Shown here piece after piece: positions 1 to 13,045 of a DNA stretch of 64,000 nt. Made by a program: the position numbers and the translations under genes. The stretch comes from Trichobilharzia szidati (lineage: Eukaryota; Platyhelminthes; Trematoda; Strigeidida; Schistosomatidae), in contig OX235279.1 in the NCBI GenBank assembly GCA_944472155.2, positions 121,698,110 through 121,762,109 on the forward strand, in the 5' to 3' direction. How positions within the stretch are numbered: the first letter of the stretch is position 1; each line of letters starts with the position of its first letter. The notes beneath the pieces were generated by a model that ran no database searches, was not told the origin of the DNA, and saw only the letters and a program-made list of their open reading frames with translations.

Positions 1-2125
1 ACAGAGTTGAGGATCCCGCCGTCCTAGGAATATTCTACTTGTTTCTAAGTACTTGTTTTGTGCCTGTGTAGCCACCTAACCGCACTGTTGAGATTCGTCG
101 TTTCGCTGTTCATGGAGAGTTTTGTGACTATGTTTCTCGAGGAAGTTTCAGGCAGCTACAAAATGGGGCGCAGGGAACAGTTTTCCGCGATTATATCATA
201 ACTAGTCTGTTTTGGTCTCTATGGTTCTCAACTGCACTAGTTCTCAAATCGACGTGATAATGTAATCAGACCACTTTCGATGAAGATGTCTAACGTTTCT
301 TTTGCGAACTGGGGGAATTCTGTAATATTGGCAACAAGTCCTCTATTTGCATTTCCATGTCGTGTCTCTCGTTTGAGTTTTTTAATGACGACGTTATATA
401 TAATTCTAGATTGGCCATGGATGCGGTCGGAGAGAAAATGAAAAGGTAGCCTTTATGAGCTTCATGCTGAACAGGAAGCCAGAACGCTGCCTTTGCGAAG
501 ACATCCTATCGTATTAAACCTGATCGATGATAACAGTGGATTGCATTACCCTCTAATTCAGATGGCGTCGTCTTTGATGTCCACTTGCTATTTAGGAGTA
601 AGACGCTTTAGTTAACTGATGTCTATTCTGGTACTTATTTCATTTTTAGTAAAAGAACTACTGGACGATGCCTCGAGGGTGTTTATCTTCAGAAGAAGGG
701 TTCTAAAGGACTAAGTTGTCATAAAAAAACTCGAGATTAAAGATGGTTTTTTTCATTCACCTACAGATTTTGGAATAACGACGGTCTTAACAGGTCAAAC
801 AAACTGGCACATCTTCAGTAGCTATAAATGTGAATAAAACTCTGGAGGAAAGCCGGGGCACTGGCGCAACCCAAAAGGGCGAATCAAATGCTTTTAATAA
901 TATGCATCAGATTATGCAGGATAAAGTTGTGCAGAAGCCTGAACCTTGCATTATTACAGATGGCTCTATGATAATAAGTCTAAACTTCAAAGGTAATCTT
1001 GCTATCGATTAAGAAAGAAAGGCCATATTTGCAGTATGAAACGATATCATTCTATTTCAAAGACTCTAATCGGCTGTTAACTACCTAAAATTACACTGGT
1101 TATAAATAATGACAATAACATGCGTCGATATTTAATGGTAGTAGAAAAAACGTAGAATCAACGCATTTGAAATATGAGCGTTGCAATTTCCCGTTTAGGT
1201 TATCATCGGTTTATATGCTTTCAATATAGAACAGGATGAGGGAGTAGAAGATAAGGTGGAAAAATCTAACAAACAGTGTTAGCACGTAGGTTTGTGTAAC
1301 AACCCAAGAAGGTTACTGTTCATAAAATTGAAAACTTGCGCAGTGAGTTGAAATCACTAATATGGATGACTGGTCAGTGTAATGAGAATGCAGTTAGCAA
1401 AATAGTCAGAGATTGGCTACACTGTCTTTATTTAAGGATAAGTTTGGTTTGAAACGCTTGTTTTGAATTGCTTCAGCAAATCTTAGTAATCTTTATATTT
1501 TATGCAAGTTCTTCCCCGCCTGCATTGATGGGGAAAATGTTTGTCTGGAAGGAAAAGTGTGTTCAAAGTTCTTTTCACTTTAGGCCAGACGAGGGGTCGC
1601 CTTAAAGCCAAATTCATGGATGGCAGCAAACTGCCGCCTTTTACTTCTGAGTCGACCAGAACTTAAGACACATCTTATTTTAGGTTTGCCAGGTGTCGTG
1701 AAAGGTGCGGAAATGAAGGCATTACTTGCTGGTATGATCTCACTTGCAAGCCATCCTAAATTTTTCCAGGAGAAATAACAGGCTATCACCGTTGAGTTCA
1801 AAGTGGCAGTAACGACATTTCATTGGATGTTTTTTTGAAAGGAGAGCATGTGGTGATTTTCTACAAAGCCGTATTGCGCGATGACTGTCCGAACAAAAAT
1901 TTGGGAGTGTGAATTTCATACGATAACATGAACAACGTTTTGGATGGCCATTACTTATGATACCGATGATGATGAACCGGAACTCAGATGTAGCAGGACT
2001 CTGAAGGCTTTGGAAATGAGTTTTGAGTGCGATGATGACGAAGAAGACTGAAGGGGATCGAGGAAGTCCATCAATTAGACTGTACCTTAGCCGTTTCACA
2101 GTTAACGATCAAGTTGTTCATTGGT
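1..2125. other. no recognisable gene
   Basis: Unique-looking, AT-rich DNA with only short ORFs on both strands (longest about 120 codons). None carries a motif I recognise, and no splice-consistent exon chain or tRNA-like sequence was seen. Intergenic sequence or very old repeat is the likeliest reading. Confidence 0.5.
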
Positions 2126-2289
2126 GCGGATTCGAAGACATGGTGAAAAATTTAATTTCCATGGGACAACAGATCGGAAGCTTCGTTGTGGTGTTATTAT
2201 CTACGCGTACACTCTCTTCAAATCATTAACAAAACATCTTTCAGCAGCCATAATTGTCATATTCTGTCGTCACTAGTCGGGGCGGTGTT
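2126..2289 (+). repeat. dispersed repeat, copy 1 (inverted partner at 6126-6289)
   Basis: About 164 bp reappear as the reverse complement at 6126-6289 with only scattered differences, including the shared stretch around the words for 'cgaagacatggtgaaaaat'. The two copies are about 4 kb apart. Neither side shows a clear ORF, so the parent element is not identified. Confidence 0.7.
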
Positions 2290-5200
2290 TCAGTTAACCA
2301 TGCTGAAGTGTCGGCATGTAGAGTGTTTACAACTCAGGTCTAGCAGGATTAACAGCCATACACCAGTCGTTGGCGTTACTACTAGTTGAAGCCAAGTGGA
2401 AGCTATCTCCAAACCTATGAAGCAGGCTTACTAATTGCTTTCCTAGACGTGTATGCCTGGAGTTAAAATAATGAACTTTGGTGGTAACTCTGGCTGGTAA
2501 TACTGGGGGGCGAATTACGTGATAAACGGCAAATTTCAACATACATTTTGCACTTGTCAGAGAAATGCGAGAAGAGCTATCTAATCCTGTGCGGACCTGC
2601 CTGCGGACCTTGGCTACGAAGGGGCTATGCAAATACGGCATGGTCTGTTTAGTCAGAACCACATGATTGCTCGTCTACTTGTTAATGAACTTATAAGATA
2701 TTCTCAGACAATTAGCATGACTGGAGATGGTCTCATCGATATTGAAATAACGCCTCGTAATGCCCGAACCACTCTCAGTAATGATGTATACATATCTGAT
2801 TCGAACCATCCTATGAGTCAAGAGCGGATTATTAGCCGTGTCCCTATCGAAATGCAAGCGAAACGGGCTGGCATGACTGACAGAATTCTGAGTTGCCAGT
2901 AGGAGGCCAGATTTCGAGTATTTGGTTGGCTTTTGGAAGAAAGAGCACGAGTCGCTCAAACACGTTATTTGTTGCTGCCCAGACGCGATACAGATGACAA
3001 GGAAGAGGGGAATGCAGGGAGGCAATATTCTGTTCAGTTGCACCTTTGTTGAATGGTGTATTCCAAGAGTCTGAGAGTGTACCGGGTATATATAAAATCT
3101 GCACTTTAGGTATAGGCTATGCAGCCTAACAAATTGCTTGAAACTGGTGGTTATGAACGTTGTCAAGGGGAGACAAGACGTCCGGGAGTTAAATGTTTGC
3201 TATGTCTGTCTCATATTAGGTCACATTGCTAAGTACTATCCATCATAAAATAAGTGCACTTAAGTGGATGCAAGGCATGCCATTATATACTATCGCATTT
3301 GGAGAGTAATAGTAAGGCTACGGTTTCAATAGCCCTTTTGGGAAATAAAGGCACTTCAGGGAGGATGCATTTCGACATTGTTCCGATGAAGTAGTTTGGC
3401 CCGAAGGAGTGTCTGCAAACGCAATCTCTTCTGGATATTAGTCTAATACGTCTCTTGTTTTAGAGAAGATGGTTGGAAGGTTGGACATTAAACGATGTGA
3501 CTCAAGTCTGAATAAGTTGGCGGTAGTTGGAGTCTCATCGCACCAGAGTGTTGAAATTGCCCTGGAGCCATTTTCCTTTGATGAACTTGGGACTTGGCGA
3601 AAATAAGCAAGGTTATATACAATCCCTAGTTCGCTTATACCTGCTGGACAACTCCCCATTGAAGGACGGTTGATGGCCTGGAAGTAAGTGAGAGACATTG
3701 AGCTTACATATATTAATGGTGATACACCCGCTTTTTCGATTGGCTGAACTGTTATAGATACACCTTGGGTTTTAGATTGGAAAGGGATGGCAACCATTTG
3801 CTATTAGAAGGAATTTAGGTCAGCTTACTGTAGGGCCGAAACAACGTTGTCAGTCAGCGCCTAATGTCTTATGTCGCCATATTCCAGATGGCCCAGAATT
3901 TGTATCAAGAGTAAGTGAAAGTCACTTTGAAAAGCATCTCATTGAACGTCCCTTAATTTTGTCTTGAGACACGAACGTAGGTAAATTGCATCATTCTAGT
4001 TTGGACATCGTAAGAATGGTTCAGTTGGTAAAATTTAGGAAGAAACTTAAGACATTGGTGACATCTGGCAGTTAAGAAGTATGATCATTCAACTCACATT
4101 TGCGCAAGCTTCATCCAGTCCTATTAAATGGCTTGATTTTTGTGGGCAGTTGACCGCAAAACTTGTCTTGGCCCAATAAAACGAAAGACTCTACAATTTT
4201 GCCATCGAAACAGCACGTCATGGAACCAATTTTGACACCACCATAATAAAGAATTAAATGTAGGTGCTACACAGGTATTGAAAACTTTTATAGAAAGGTT
4301 TTACGTATTAAGGGAAGGTGTAGCAGTGAAAAATTTCACTGGAAATTGTATTCGCTGTAGGAGGAGTAATGCCCAGCCAAAGTAATAACGCTGATAAGAG
4401 GACATTCATTTGTACGAAGTATAAATTACTAAGATCAAAGGAAACATTCAGTGACTATGGAACCAATTTGGTAGGGACCGAAAGCGAGTAAGAGAATTCC
4501 TTAAAGGAATAGAAACAAGAAATACATGACACTTTAGCGAGTAGAAGTAAAGACTGGAACTCCAGCCCCCCAGGTGCAAGTCATTGGGTTAGTGCTCGGG
4601 AACGTACAATCTGTACCGTACGTAAGCCTTAGAGTGAGCTGGTTAGGGAACAGCCGTTGACTGATGAATGACTTGTGAATTTACTCAGAGAGGCTGAACG
4701 CAATTAAAGCAACAGAGCTCTTGTTACACATGCATCGAACCTTGAAGACTTGCCAAGCCACTGTTATAATAACGCGATAGGTCTTAGTGGAATCCATCGT
4801 CAATAGGTCGGGACATGCAAGCTGTTTGGCGGGTATTTTGTAAACGTTGGTTCAAGAAATATGTCTCCTTGTAATGAAAGTGCTACAAGTGGATGCATAT
4901 ATGTAGGAATGTACGGGTTGGAGACCTAGCTGTCATACTGTTGAAATTTACTGGTAGAAATCAGTTGCCGATGTGGCTTGCACAAAGGCAACTGCCTGGC
5001 AAAGACGGATCAGTTATACATGTGACGGTTAGGGGTGTTGGGAAGATCTGTCTTTGGATGCTACTTATGAGAGCTCTCATTAGGGGGCATCTAGGCATAT
5101 GAGTGTAAGTCCTAGATAGCGAAAGTGAATGGCTATATAAGGGGCCACCAGGCACACTGCCAGCCAATAAGGTAGTACTTATGAATTCAGTGTGCGTGTG

Positions 5201-5400
5201 CTTATGTGTTGCGTAATGATTTGCCTGTGTACATGTATTAAATGCCAGTGGTTTGTTGGTGAATTTCTCCCCTCTGTTTGCAGTTTGGAGTGTGCATGCT
5301 ATGTAATGATTTACCTTGGTGGCTGAATAAATTACTGTAGATGTTAGGATTAAGAACGTCCCTTTCATATTTACCAATAAGACTACTAATTCCACCAGTT
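2290..5400. other. no recognisable gene
   Basis: Several short ORFs overlap on opposite strands, which is typical of chance ORFs. No transposon protein motif, tRNA-like box or exon with conserved residues was found. Confidence 0.45.
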
Positions 5401-5432
5401 TCAAAAATCTGAATGTGGCACAAACCTGTGCA

Positions 5433-5778
5433 GCAGCTTCAGAGGACGAGAACAACATGATCGCGTGGCTGATAGTAGGGTATTCGGCAAGCAGTTTGAA
5501 AAAGGCAGACTGACACTTTCCGATTGTTCAACAGTCTTGGGTTCAGAGGTCTCACTAGCAAACAGACTCGAAGTCGATCTACCACCGTAAGATTTGATCA
5601 TAGGTGGATTCCTCAGGAACCTTGGCTTCGTAGACCTTAGGTGTTTCTTCAAATGGTTCAAGTTCGCTACCACATCTGGAATGGGAGCAGGCTCACATAA
5701 TACAAATTGGTAGCAGTGCTTATCTTTGAAAAAATCTCTTAATTTATCCAAGTTACGAGGACCGTTCTTTTGTGTCAC
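5433..5778 (-). pseudogene. frame-broken ORF of unknown function
   Basis: A minus-strand reading of about 90 residues starts near 5778 (charged, with CEPAPIPDVVANLNHLKKH in its first half). It then appears to shift frame by one base near 5500 into a second plausible stretch (SAFFKLLAEYPTISHA) that ends at an AG|GTTTGT splice-donor-like site at about 5433. The composition looks more protein-like than the surrounding chance ORFs, but I do not recognise the family. It could be a decayed exon, a captured gene piece, or a transposon protein. The function is unknown. Confidence 0.3.
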
Positions 5779-6125
5779 AGTCGCGACTAATTGTTACTCT
5801 GCTTGCCACCCTGGGCTTTTGCTTTTGTAGTCACCTTTCCTCTGAAGGGAACATTTGGAGTGGTTTACCCTCTTATACTGGGAAACCGGCTTTAAATGAT
5901 TAGCCTATGGGTCGTCACCTTTTGTTTAAACACCGATTACAGCTGTCCCATAATCAACTCCTCACTGATCACTGTCCTCGTCACCGCCGCAGTTGTCGTC
6001 TTCTAGGTGCTAGTTAGTTGGGCTGCCTGAATGACTTTTCACTCGTTTCAAGTTGGTTTCAACCAGATTTAACGCTCACGATAAATGTGTGACTATAAAT
6101 CCTGAGTTATAGTCACAATACCTTA

Positions 6126-6289
6126 ACATCGCCCTGACTAGTGAAGAGAGAATATGACAATTATGGCTGCTGAAAGATGTATTTGTTGATGATTTGAAGA
6201 GAGTGTACGCGTAGATAATAACACCACAACGAAGCTTCCGATCTGTTGTCCCATGGAAATTAAATTTTTCACCATGTCTTCGAATCTGC
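6126..6289 (-). repeat. dispersed repeat, copy 2 (inverted partner at 2126-2289)
   Basis: Reverse-complement partner of 2126-2289. On the minus strand it continues upstream into a short open stretch (starting MDKMAIKMQLEARVRHLN near 6440) that may be part of the parent element. Confidence 0.7.
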
Positions 6290-6429
6290 ACGGATAAACA
6301 AATTGACAAACTAACTAATTTTCCTATCTCCGAAACTATCATCCTTCGCCTTGGACTCACTGGCAAGCTCGGTATTGAGGTGTCTCACCCTCGCTTCAAG
6401 TTGCATCTTTATTGCCATCTTATCCATTA

Positions 6430-7605
6430 TTTATAAATTCCTCATGAAACGTGCAGTATATGTATATTTCGTATAAACGGGTAAGCTAACATGAAATGCA
6501 TACCATTTATACAGAAACGGTCAATTATGTTACAAATTACACTTGTAAATTAGCACAGATAACCACTTTTTCAAAAGTTCAGATTGTTGAATTATAGTGC
6601 AAGTAATCAGAACAGATTCTTATAAGTGTTAAATTGTAAACTCTTCACTAAGGCCACCATCGAAGTTGAGCGACAACCCAAACTCCGTTCCATTTCCAGA
6701 TGATATTTATGGTCAATCAATAAACAATGTATATTTGAGTGAGTGCTATTGTAGTGACCCGTTTTATTACTCATCATCGCAGTATACTTTCACTATGTAA
6801 TTGTACTTTGATTTGTTTATTACTCTAAATCTTGCATGTTAACAATTGATACACTTTGTACTCGCTCGATTTTTGAATTTTGATTGCTGCAATAATACAC
6901 TATCGTATTCCTTCGCAAGTGCCTTTTGAATTACGTTGTGGATGTCGAGTAATCGCAACGTTAGGACACAAATATAAACGCGAAGAAGTGCTAAGATATA
7001 CGTGTACTCTAATTCAGTCAAAATATAGCAGCAACACTATGTCTCCACGTGATTGAACATTATTTCAGGAAGAGAAGCAATTCCTGGGCAGCTGAAAAGT
7101 GGTATGAAATTCAGTTATGGATGACACATTATTGGAAGTATATTTACAAGATAAATACAAGAAGAAGCCATAGAGTACTTGAAATTATGGTACACATTTG
7201 CAATGTATGATGCTAAACATACTGGTCTTACCATGGAAAACTACGATATTTTCGACGAAAATATGCTTATTCTCAAACATGGGTGTTATTCTTATGTTTT
7301 TTCTTCATCAGAGCAACCAGAATTTACGCAAGCGAAGAGTGTAAATGAAAAGATTAGATTTCAGCTTTATTAAAGGCCTAGGGGGTTGAGATAAAATGGA
7401 GTATAATAGTAATTAGATAAAAAGATTGTCGTGAAGCACACAAGTGACATCTCAGAGAGAAGTGGCTTGAAGGATTAGAACGTGTTGGATATGTTGACCT
7501 GTAGAACTTGTGTATGGCCCATAGAGTATCATCTTGACAAGAAGCTGAGCAGGCTTGTAGACTTCAGAAGCAAAAGCATTTTTTCCATAATTTAGATCTG
7601 TGCAG
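6430..7605 (+). repeat. long 3'-UTR repeat of the LINE B family, detached copy
   Basis: This segment matches 15470-16450 in the same orientation and 27200-28230 in inverted orientation. Landmarks are the phrase near 6665-6745 (a GTTGAGCGACAACCCAAAC-type motif), 7140-7260, and 7485-7605 against the reverse complement of 27425-27560. In the other two copies the sequence lies downstream of a LINE RT stop codon, so it is best explained as that LINE's long 3' untranslated region. The one ORF inside (7179-7373) has no motif. Confidence 0.55.
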
Positions 7606-7705
7606 TTTAACCAACAAGTGGAATATGTTGACAGGTGTATATGACTGAAACAAGGAACCCTACGTTTAAGGAGAGTGAAATGCGACTTATTTTCACTCTT
7701 CACAG
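7606..7705 (+). pseudogene. LINE B family C-terminal fragment
   Basis: The translation resembles the residues DQQIEYLDRCI...LWLRRVKCNLF that occur near the C-terminus of LINE B (17171-18016, minus) and in the copy at 26165-26260. It is short and has lost frame. Confidence 0.5.
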
Positions 7706-8600
7706 CCATTAGGATGCATTGTTAAGGAGAATGGATAATAATGACAAAGTAAGTTGAAGCTTCTAAGTGAGTAAAAACATTTTCGATAATTTCCTCTTCT
7801 GGCTCTACAATTATATATGTTTTTATACGCAGAATATTCTAGAACAGTAGTCAATAACAATATTTTTGTTATTTAAATGATATCGGTTTTTAAAGTAAGA
7901 TCAGTCGAATTACAATTCAGAAAGGATGCTTAAATTATTATATTAATGAAGATACAATGGCAAAAAACTAATATTCTTATTCCCTACTATTATAGAATAT
8001 TTTATGTATATAAACACATATGTATTTTCTTCAATGAACGAAATATTCCGATATTGAGTCATAAGAAAAAGGTACAAACAGCGAAGAAAATTTTCCTTTC
8101 GACGATTCATTTTCATGAGCTGTACAATCGTAATTATAATTAACAAAGAAATCTTTAGACCAATCAGATACTGGTAAATTTTGTTCTTGGAAAATTGTAT
8201 TACATAATGTAAGGTGTAAGAAGGGATGACTAATTGTAAGTTAGAAAGGAGACAGAAGTTGGCATGACGTAATAAGTGTGAGATAGCGAATAATCAATAA
8301 TCTCGTGTAAAATGGACAGGAACTAGTGGGAAGGCTATAAAGTGTTTTTGTATAAAATATGTATGAAAAACAATGTTATTAATAAACAGTAATAGAGTGG
8401 TAATAAAATGTGGATGGTGGGGACAAAATGATAATAAAAGTATTAATAAAATAAAATAATAATGGTAATAATAGTGAACTTACATAATAAAGGAAAGAAG
8501 CAAAATTGTGATAAGAACTTTGGCCATGGTAAGGCAAGAGAATGTATGTATCGCTTTTGTATGCAGAGGTCCGGTTTTAGATCTCGAATAGCTAATGCTT
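7706..8600. other. AT-rich, no gene seen
   Basis: Highly AT-rich, with overlapping short ORFs on both strands at 7943-8146 and simple TAATAA-type runs at 8440-8480. Nothing is recognisable. Confidence 0.5.
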
Positions 8601-8603
8601 CAG

Positions 8604-9089
8604 CTATGCACAGATGGTGAATCCGAAGTCACTTTGTACGATATTGAGGGACTCTGTGTAACACTGTGAAGCATTCATGTGGGGTGCTCGATGTCCAGAG
8701 ATAACAAGGTGTTCGAGGATCGAGCTGTTGCTATTCTTCTTTCCTCCTCTGGCCAACCAAGCGGGGCAGTGTTCCAGGATACGTTTTTGGACTTGACGTT
8801 GCGTACGGCCAATATACTTTGCTCCACACGAGCAAGTAAACTGATAAATACACATTGAGGTGGCCAAAAGCAGTATCTTGTCCTTAGCGTTAGACTGGAT
8901 TAACTGTCCGCAGGAGAATGTGACAAGTAGAGTGGCTGTTGGAAATGTCTTCTTCAGACATTTAGAAAGGCGGTTTCTGAGAATTTCCGCTGCGACATCA
9001 CCTTTGAATTCTAGGTTCATGAAGAGAGTCTTCTTAGGCCACTGTAATTTCCCCATAGACTCCAGGGCAACTTTAATGCATTCTGTCAT
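8604..9089 (-). pseudogene. Penelope-like element C-terminal GIY-YIG domain (family D)
   Basis: A 161-codon ORF. The middle carries CIYQFTCSCGAKYIGRTQRQ, the pattern of a PLE GIY-YIG endonuclease with its upstream Cys pair (TCSC) and the YIGRT motif, followed by RILEHCPAWL. Residues before it (ILRNRLSKCLKKTFP) fit the linker between reverse transcriptase and endonuclease. The RT domain is not found upstream on the minus strand, so this is a truncated 3' remnant. PLE endonucleases nick DNA to prime reverse transcription. Related remnants of the same type lie at 49999-50480. Confidence 0.75.
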
Positions 9090-9382
9090 ATCTATCCCTT
9101 ACTTCCAGGGTCTAACATTTACAACGGTACGCCTGCATTATGGCACCGTAACCTAGAGCCTCTAGCATCTCAGTTCCTTCAAGGGAATAAAGTCGGCTAC
9201 CAGCTAAAGGAAGGAAATAGGCGTTAGATATAAGCTATCACCATCATTCCCCGTCAACGGGACAATGTGGCGATCAGCTGGGATAATTTCAGCTTCTACA
9301 AAAACGGTCGCTTCGGTATCAAGGTGTAAAGTCTGCTCCATAAGAGTCAGTAACAGTGGTCTACAAACCAAGCGTTGTTTAG

Positions 9383-10152
9383 AGGCTGACGGTATTAATG
9401 TTCACGGATAGTACGAAGTATACTAACGCAAGATCTAATAACCACAACTTCTATAGTATTCGTTCCGCGTAGACCAAAGGCAAAGCAAAACACCAGAATT
9501 GGTCGTCCAAATTACGAGATATATTTCGGGACCAAATCGGAGCGCGAGATGATTGCTTAGCTAGCTAGGACCGTGCACGAACGAACGAACGTGACACGAC
9601 GGAGTGCCGAATGGCGTGGAGGCTTGACCGGAAGCCTTCAGCTAAACAAGTTGACTTAAACATTGAGGGTCAGCATCCAATGTTCAGTGATGAATGCTGT
9701 GCCCAATAATTTTGGAGAATTATTTACCGACTCCCCACTAGTAAGGTTGTGAGGACCATAAGAAAAAACCAACCGGAATAAAAAGACTCAATGCTTTTAC
9801 CATCGGTAAAAGCTTTTCCGATCGGCTAGATGTAGTGCCTACTGGTTGTTTACATGTCCTAATAGGTGGTCTGTACATCGCTTCGCTGAACTTGGTCCGT
9901 TGGATCTCGTGTTTCGTTCGCTTCTTGTCCAGTGACCGTCATACCTGGAAAAGAAAACAAGAATGCTGAGAACCGTGTTGAGGAAGTTGTAAAAAAGTAA
10001 CGTTTGAAAAATGATATGCATCTACCATACAGTAAAATAATGCGAAAATAGGACAGCGAAAAAAGTATATATCTAAATTTTTAGTGGACGTAACATGTAC
10101 TGTTACAGAAAAGTCTTTACTTGTGTTGCGGGATGCAAACTGAAACAAAATT
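9383..10152 (-). mobile_element. Gypsy-type LTR fragment, inverted
   Basis: 9383-9712 is the reverse complement of 23625-23957 with very few differences, including the tandem ACGA run near 9580. 9940-10152 is the reverse complement of 28660-28800, which follows the integrase end of the Gypsy-type element. Read on the minus strand it runs from an LTR-start-like region to an LTR end. Beyond 9383 there is no primer-binding site, so it is likely a 3' or solo LTR. Confidence 0.65.
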
Positions 10153-10303
10153 GATAATAATAATAATAGTATCGTAGCGGTACGTCCAATGTTTGCGTTA
10201 CATTTTTGCGTGATTCGTTACATAAAATTTATCTTGTTGTAATCCTTGCACAAGTACTCTACTACTTCCATACCTATAACTATTAACTATCATATCAAAT
10301 AGT

Positions 10304-11887
10304 TATGGCTAACCAAAGTAAAAAGCAGTGAACTCAATCCCCTGTAAAACTGATGACTAATTTTAAGTCGTTGATTGCTACATCAAGCAACACACTTCCT
10401 ACAAATGGTTATAGTGAGCCACAAAACTCACTTGTATGTCGTAAGCGTTGAGCTGAAACTGAGGATAAAACTATACTGACAGCTAGTATTAGCACTACTC
10501 CCAAAAATTCAGTACCCTCTGCTCATACAGAAACCCTCCCTACACCTTATGTGCTTATCGAAAAGCTCCAGCCTTCAAGCCCTGTTTCAGTACTATCTTC
10601 AGAAATAGAACTTCTAAAGTTGTCTATAGGAGAACTAAAGGCCGAGTTAAGGGACTTAAAAAACAATAAGTCAGTAGATCCTGGAATTTCTGATACCAAT
10701 ACCAAAATATCCAATTTATCAGATCAGATCAGTGATATCAGATCGCAGGTCTGTGAACTGACACCTTTAACTATTCTCATGAAAACTGTAGACCTCAACA
10801 AACTTGACAATGAATCGATATCTAAGGTGGATAACCTCATTAACTTTGTTACTACAGAAGTAACAAAACGACTCGATGCTAAACTAAATGCTATTGTCTA
10901 CAACGTTCCAGACAATGAGGCACTAAAAAGGGTACAGCGCATCCTACTTAGTGAGGCGAAAATGCCCAACTCCAAGACTAAGTGCTACAGGCTGAAGAAG
11001 AGTCAACATGAAAAGTGTTGTCCTATTCGTTTTCAGTTCGAAACATCGGCAGGGGCCAGAAAATTCATCCACTCCCAACACACCCTATCGCAAGTCAGAA
11101 ATTACAAACTAATAAAGGTTGCAGTGAACAAGACAGTCATAGAAAGGCGCGTATACAATCATCTCACTGAGTCTAATTGTGGAATAAACAATAGGACATT
11201 GCAAGCAGCAATTATACCCAACCCTTTGAGAGATACCGTAGAATCCACCGCACCACCCCTCCCAAACCACACAGAATTATCCTCTCAGAGAGAGACACCA
11301 ACCGCAAGGCTACTAAATTGTAATCAAATAGCCAATAAAACTATACCGCCTATCACCGTAGATATAGACATGTCACCAAATAATCCCGGAAAAAAGTCAA
11401 AATCCCCCCAAAGTCGGCCCTGTCCTCTCCTGTCCATAAGTCCATTGGTAAAAGAAAGGAGAATATGACCCCAAATCATGCCAACAACAAAAATGGCAGT
11501 ATAAATAAGCCCACATCTCCCACGGTCAATAGTATTGGCACCCAAAACGTGCGAAATAGCACCATGACCCACACTGATAACCAACGCCACAACAATGCCT
11601 CCCTCAATAGTACAAGTGGCAATAGTCAGAACTCGACCACCAACAACTCAGGGTATCCACAGTATGGCACACAAATAAATTTTGATCGGATATATGGTAC
11701 AAGTCTGCTTGGAACTAACCCACAAAGCAGTACACACGACACCCATACAAGGACACAACTAGTACCTAACAATAAGTCGAATAATAAACCATGGTCTCCA
11801 CAAGGTCCTAATCATTTTTTATCCCCTGCGTCCCTGTCAGCGTTGAAAAAACATCTGGCAGGGATGTTAACACTCCTAAACCGTTAA
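10304..11887 (+). pseudogene. LINE A ORF1 (CR1/Jockey-like), frame-broken
   Basis: The main ORF (10551-11468) has a heptad-like region (about residues 18-80: LSSEIELLKLSIGELKAEL and repeats) suggesting a coiled coil. It is followed by a folded stretch (KRVQRILLSEAKMPN, CPIRFQFETSAGARKFI) like the RRM-type nucleic-acid-binding part of LINE ORF1 proteins. The reading then appears to move to another frame near a run of A and C at about 11395. The Asn/Thr/Ser-rich tail continues to 11887, where its stop TAA overlaps the ATG of ORF2 (TAATG). Upstream, 10304-10550 is open apart from single stops. The role would be RNA binding and chaperoning of the LINE RNP. Decayed. Confidence 0.65.
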
Positions 11888-12990
11888 TGCTGGCTCCCCC
11901 TTTGCATGAATATAGGAACAGTCTAGTTCACCCGCATCCATTAAGCACACTTGATACATGCACAAGTTTAGGTCAAATAAAGATCCCTACCCATGTTTCT
12001 GGCTTAACTAAAAATAAAAATGCCTTAGCCTATAGCAAATCCAGTACTCCAAAGCCTAATTCTTCACTGAAAACAGCACACACCAACCCGATAGACATAG
12101 ATGAGCGTGATGTCGAAACTCCTCTTAACATAGGGTCGTCATGCCAAACAGTACTACTGGGTGCTGAACCACACTCGGGGCTGATTAACGAACTTAAATA
12201 CTTCAAATGCTACTTCAAATCTCATCTTTACTTGATCCTCATAAATGCTAGATCTGTTCTAAATAAACTGCCAATGCTCAGAGCACTCACAGTAATATAC
12301 AAACCCCCTATAATTGTCATCACTGAATCCTGGTGTAATTCTGACATACTGGATGAAGAGATAAGCTTAGATAACTATGCACACTTTCGGTGTGACAGGG
12401 AAGGTGGTAAGGGAGGGGGTTGTCTCATGTACTTTCTGAATGCACTTACTGTATCACGGCTAGAAAGTAGTACACTTAACATGCCTGAGACTTTATGGGT
12501 TAACTTACACTTAAATAACGCAATGGTATTAATTGGATGCACCTACAGAGCACCTGGCACCTTTAGTAATTACGAGACCCAACTTATTAATACTCTGGAA
12601 CAATTATCCTCCCTACACTACGATCATAAGATCCTATGTGGAGACTTTAACTTACCAGAAATCAACTGGGAAATACCCACAGGCCCAACTAAATTTGATA
12701 AGTTCTTAGGCACACTGGATATACTTGGCTGGAAACAGACTGTCACAACCCCCAACAAGAGGTAATAACGTACTAGACTTAATCTTCTGCCACAATATAA
12801 GTCCCCTTTCTACCCTGAAAGTTTCTGAGTTTCCAGGGAGTGACCACAAAACAGTGCTGTGTGCACTGCCACTTCCGTCAAGTACCAATGCAGCCCATAC
12901 CCCTACTTCAAAACAAATAACTTACAGGAACTACAGTAAGGCAGACTGGACTTGAGTGAAATCAATGTTAAGATCCTCAGAACGGAGAGA
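11887..12990 (+). pseudogene. LINE A ORF2, endonuclease part
   Basis: This begins at the ATG overlapping the ORF1 stop. It carries an APE-like endonuclease: INARSVLNK, then ITESWC (catalytic Glu), GGGCLMYF, CTYRAPG, CGDFNLPEINW (catalytic Asp/Asn) and PGSDHKTVLC (catalytic Asp-His). A frameshift lies near 12765 (reading continues in the 12725-12955 frame) and a TGA falls at about 12954. The reading frame is interrupted at 12991 by the PLE insertion and resumes at 20911 with the same codons (YFT), confirming that the two parts are one element. Confidence 0.8.
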
Positions 12991-12999
12991 GTACTTCAC
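12991..12999 (+). repeat. 9-bp target-site duplication, left copy
   Basis: GTACTTCAC occurs here and at 20911-20919. It bounds the insertion in LINE A and encodes the duplicated YFT of the broken ORF. Confidence 0.75.
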
Positions 13000-13045
13000 A
13001 TATATACGTGTAAAACTTGGTCACTGTGGTAGTAAGTAATCCCAC

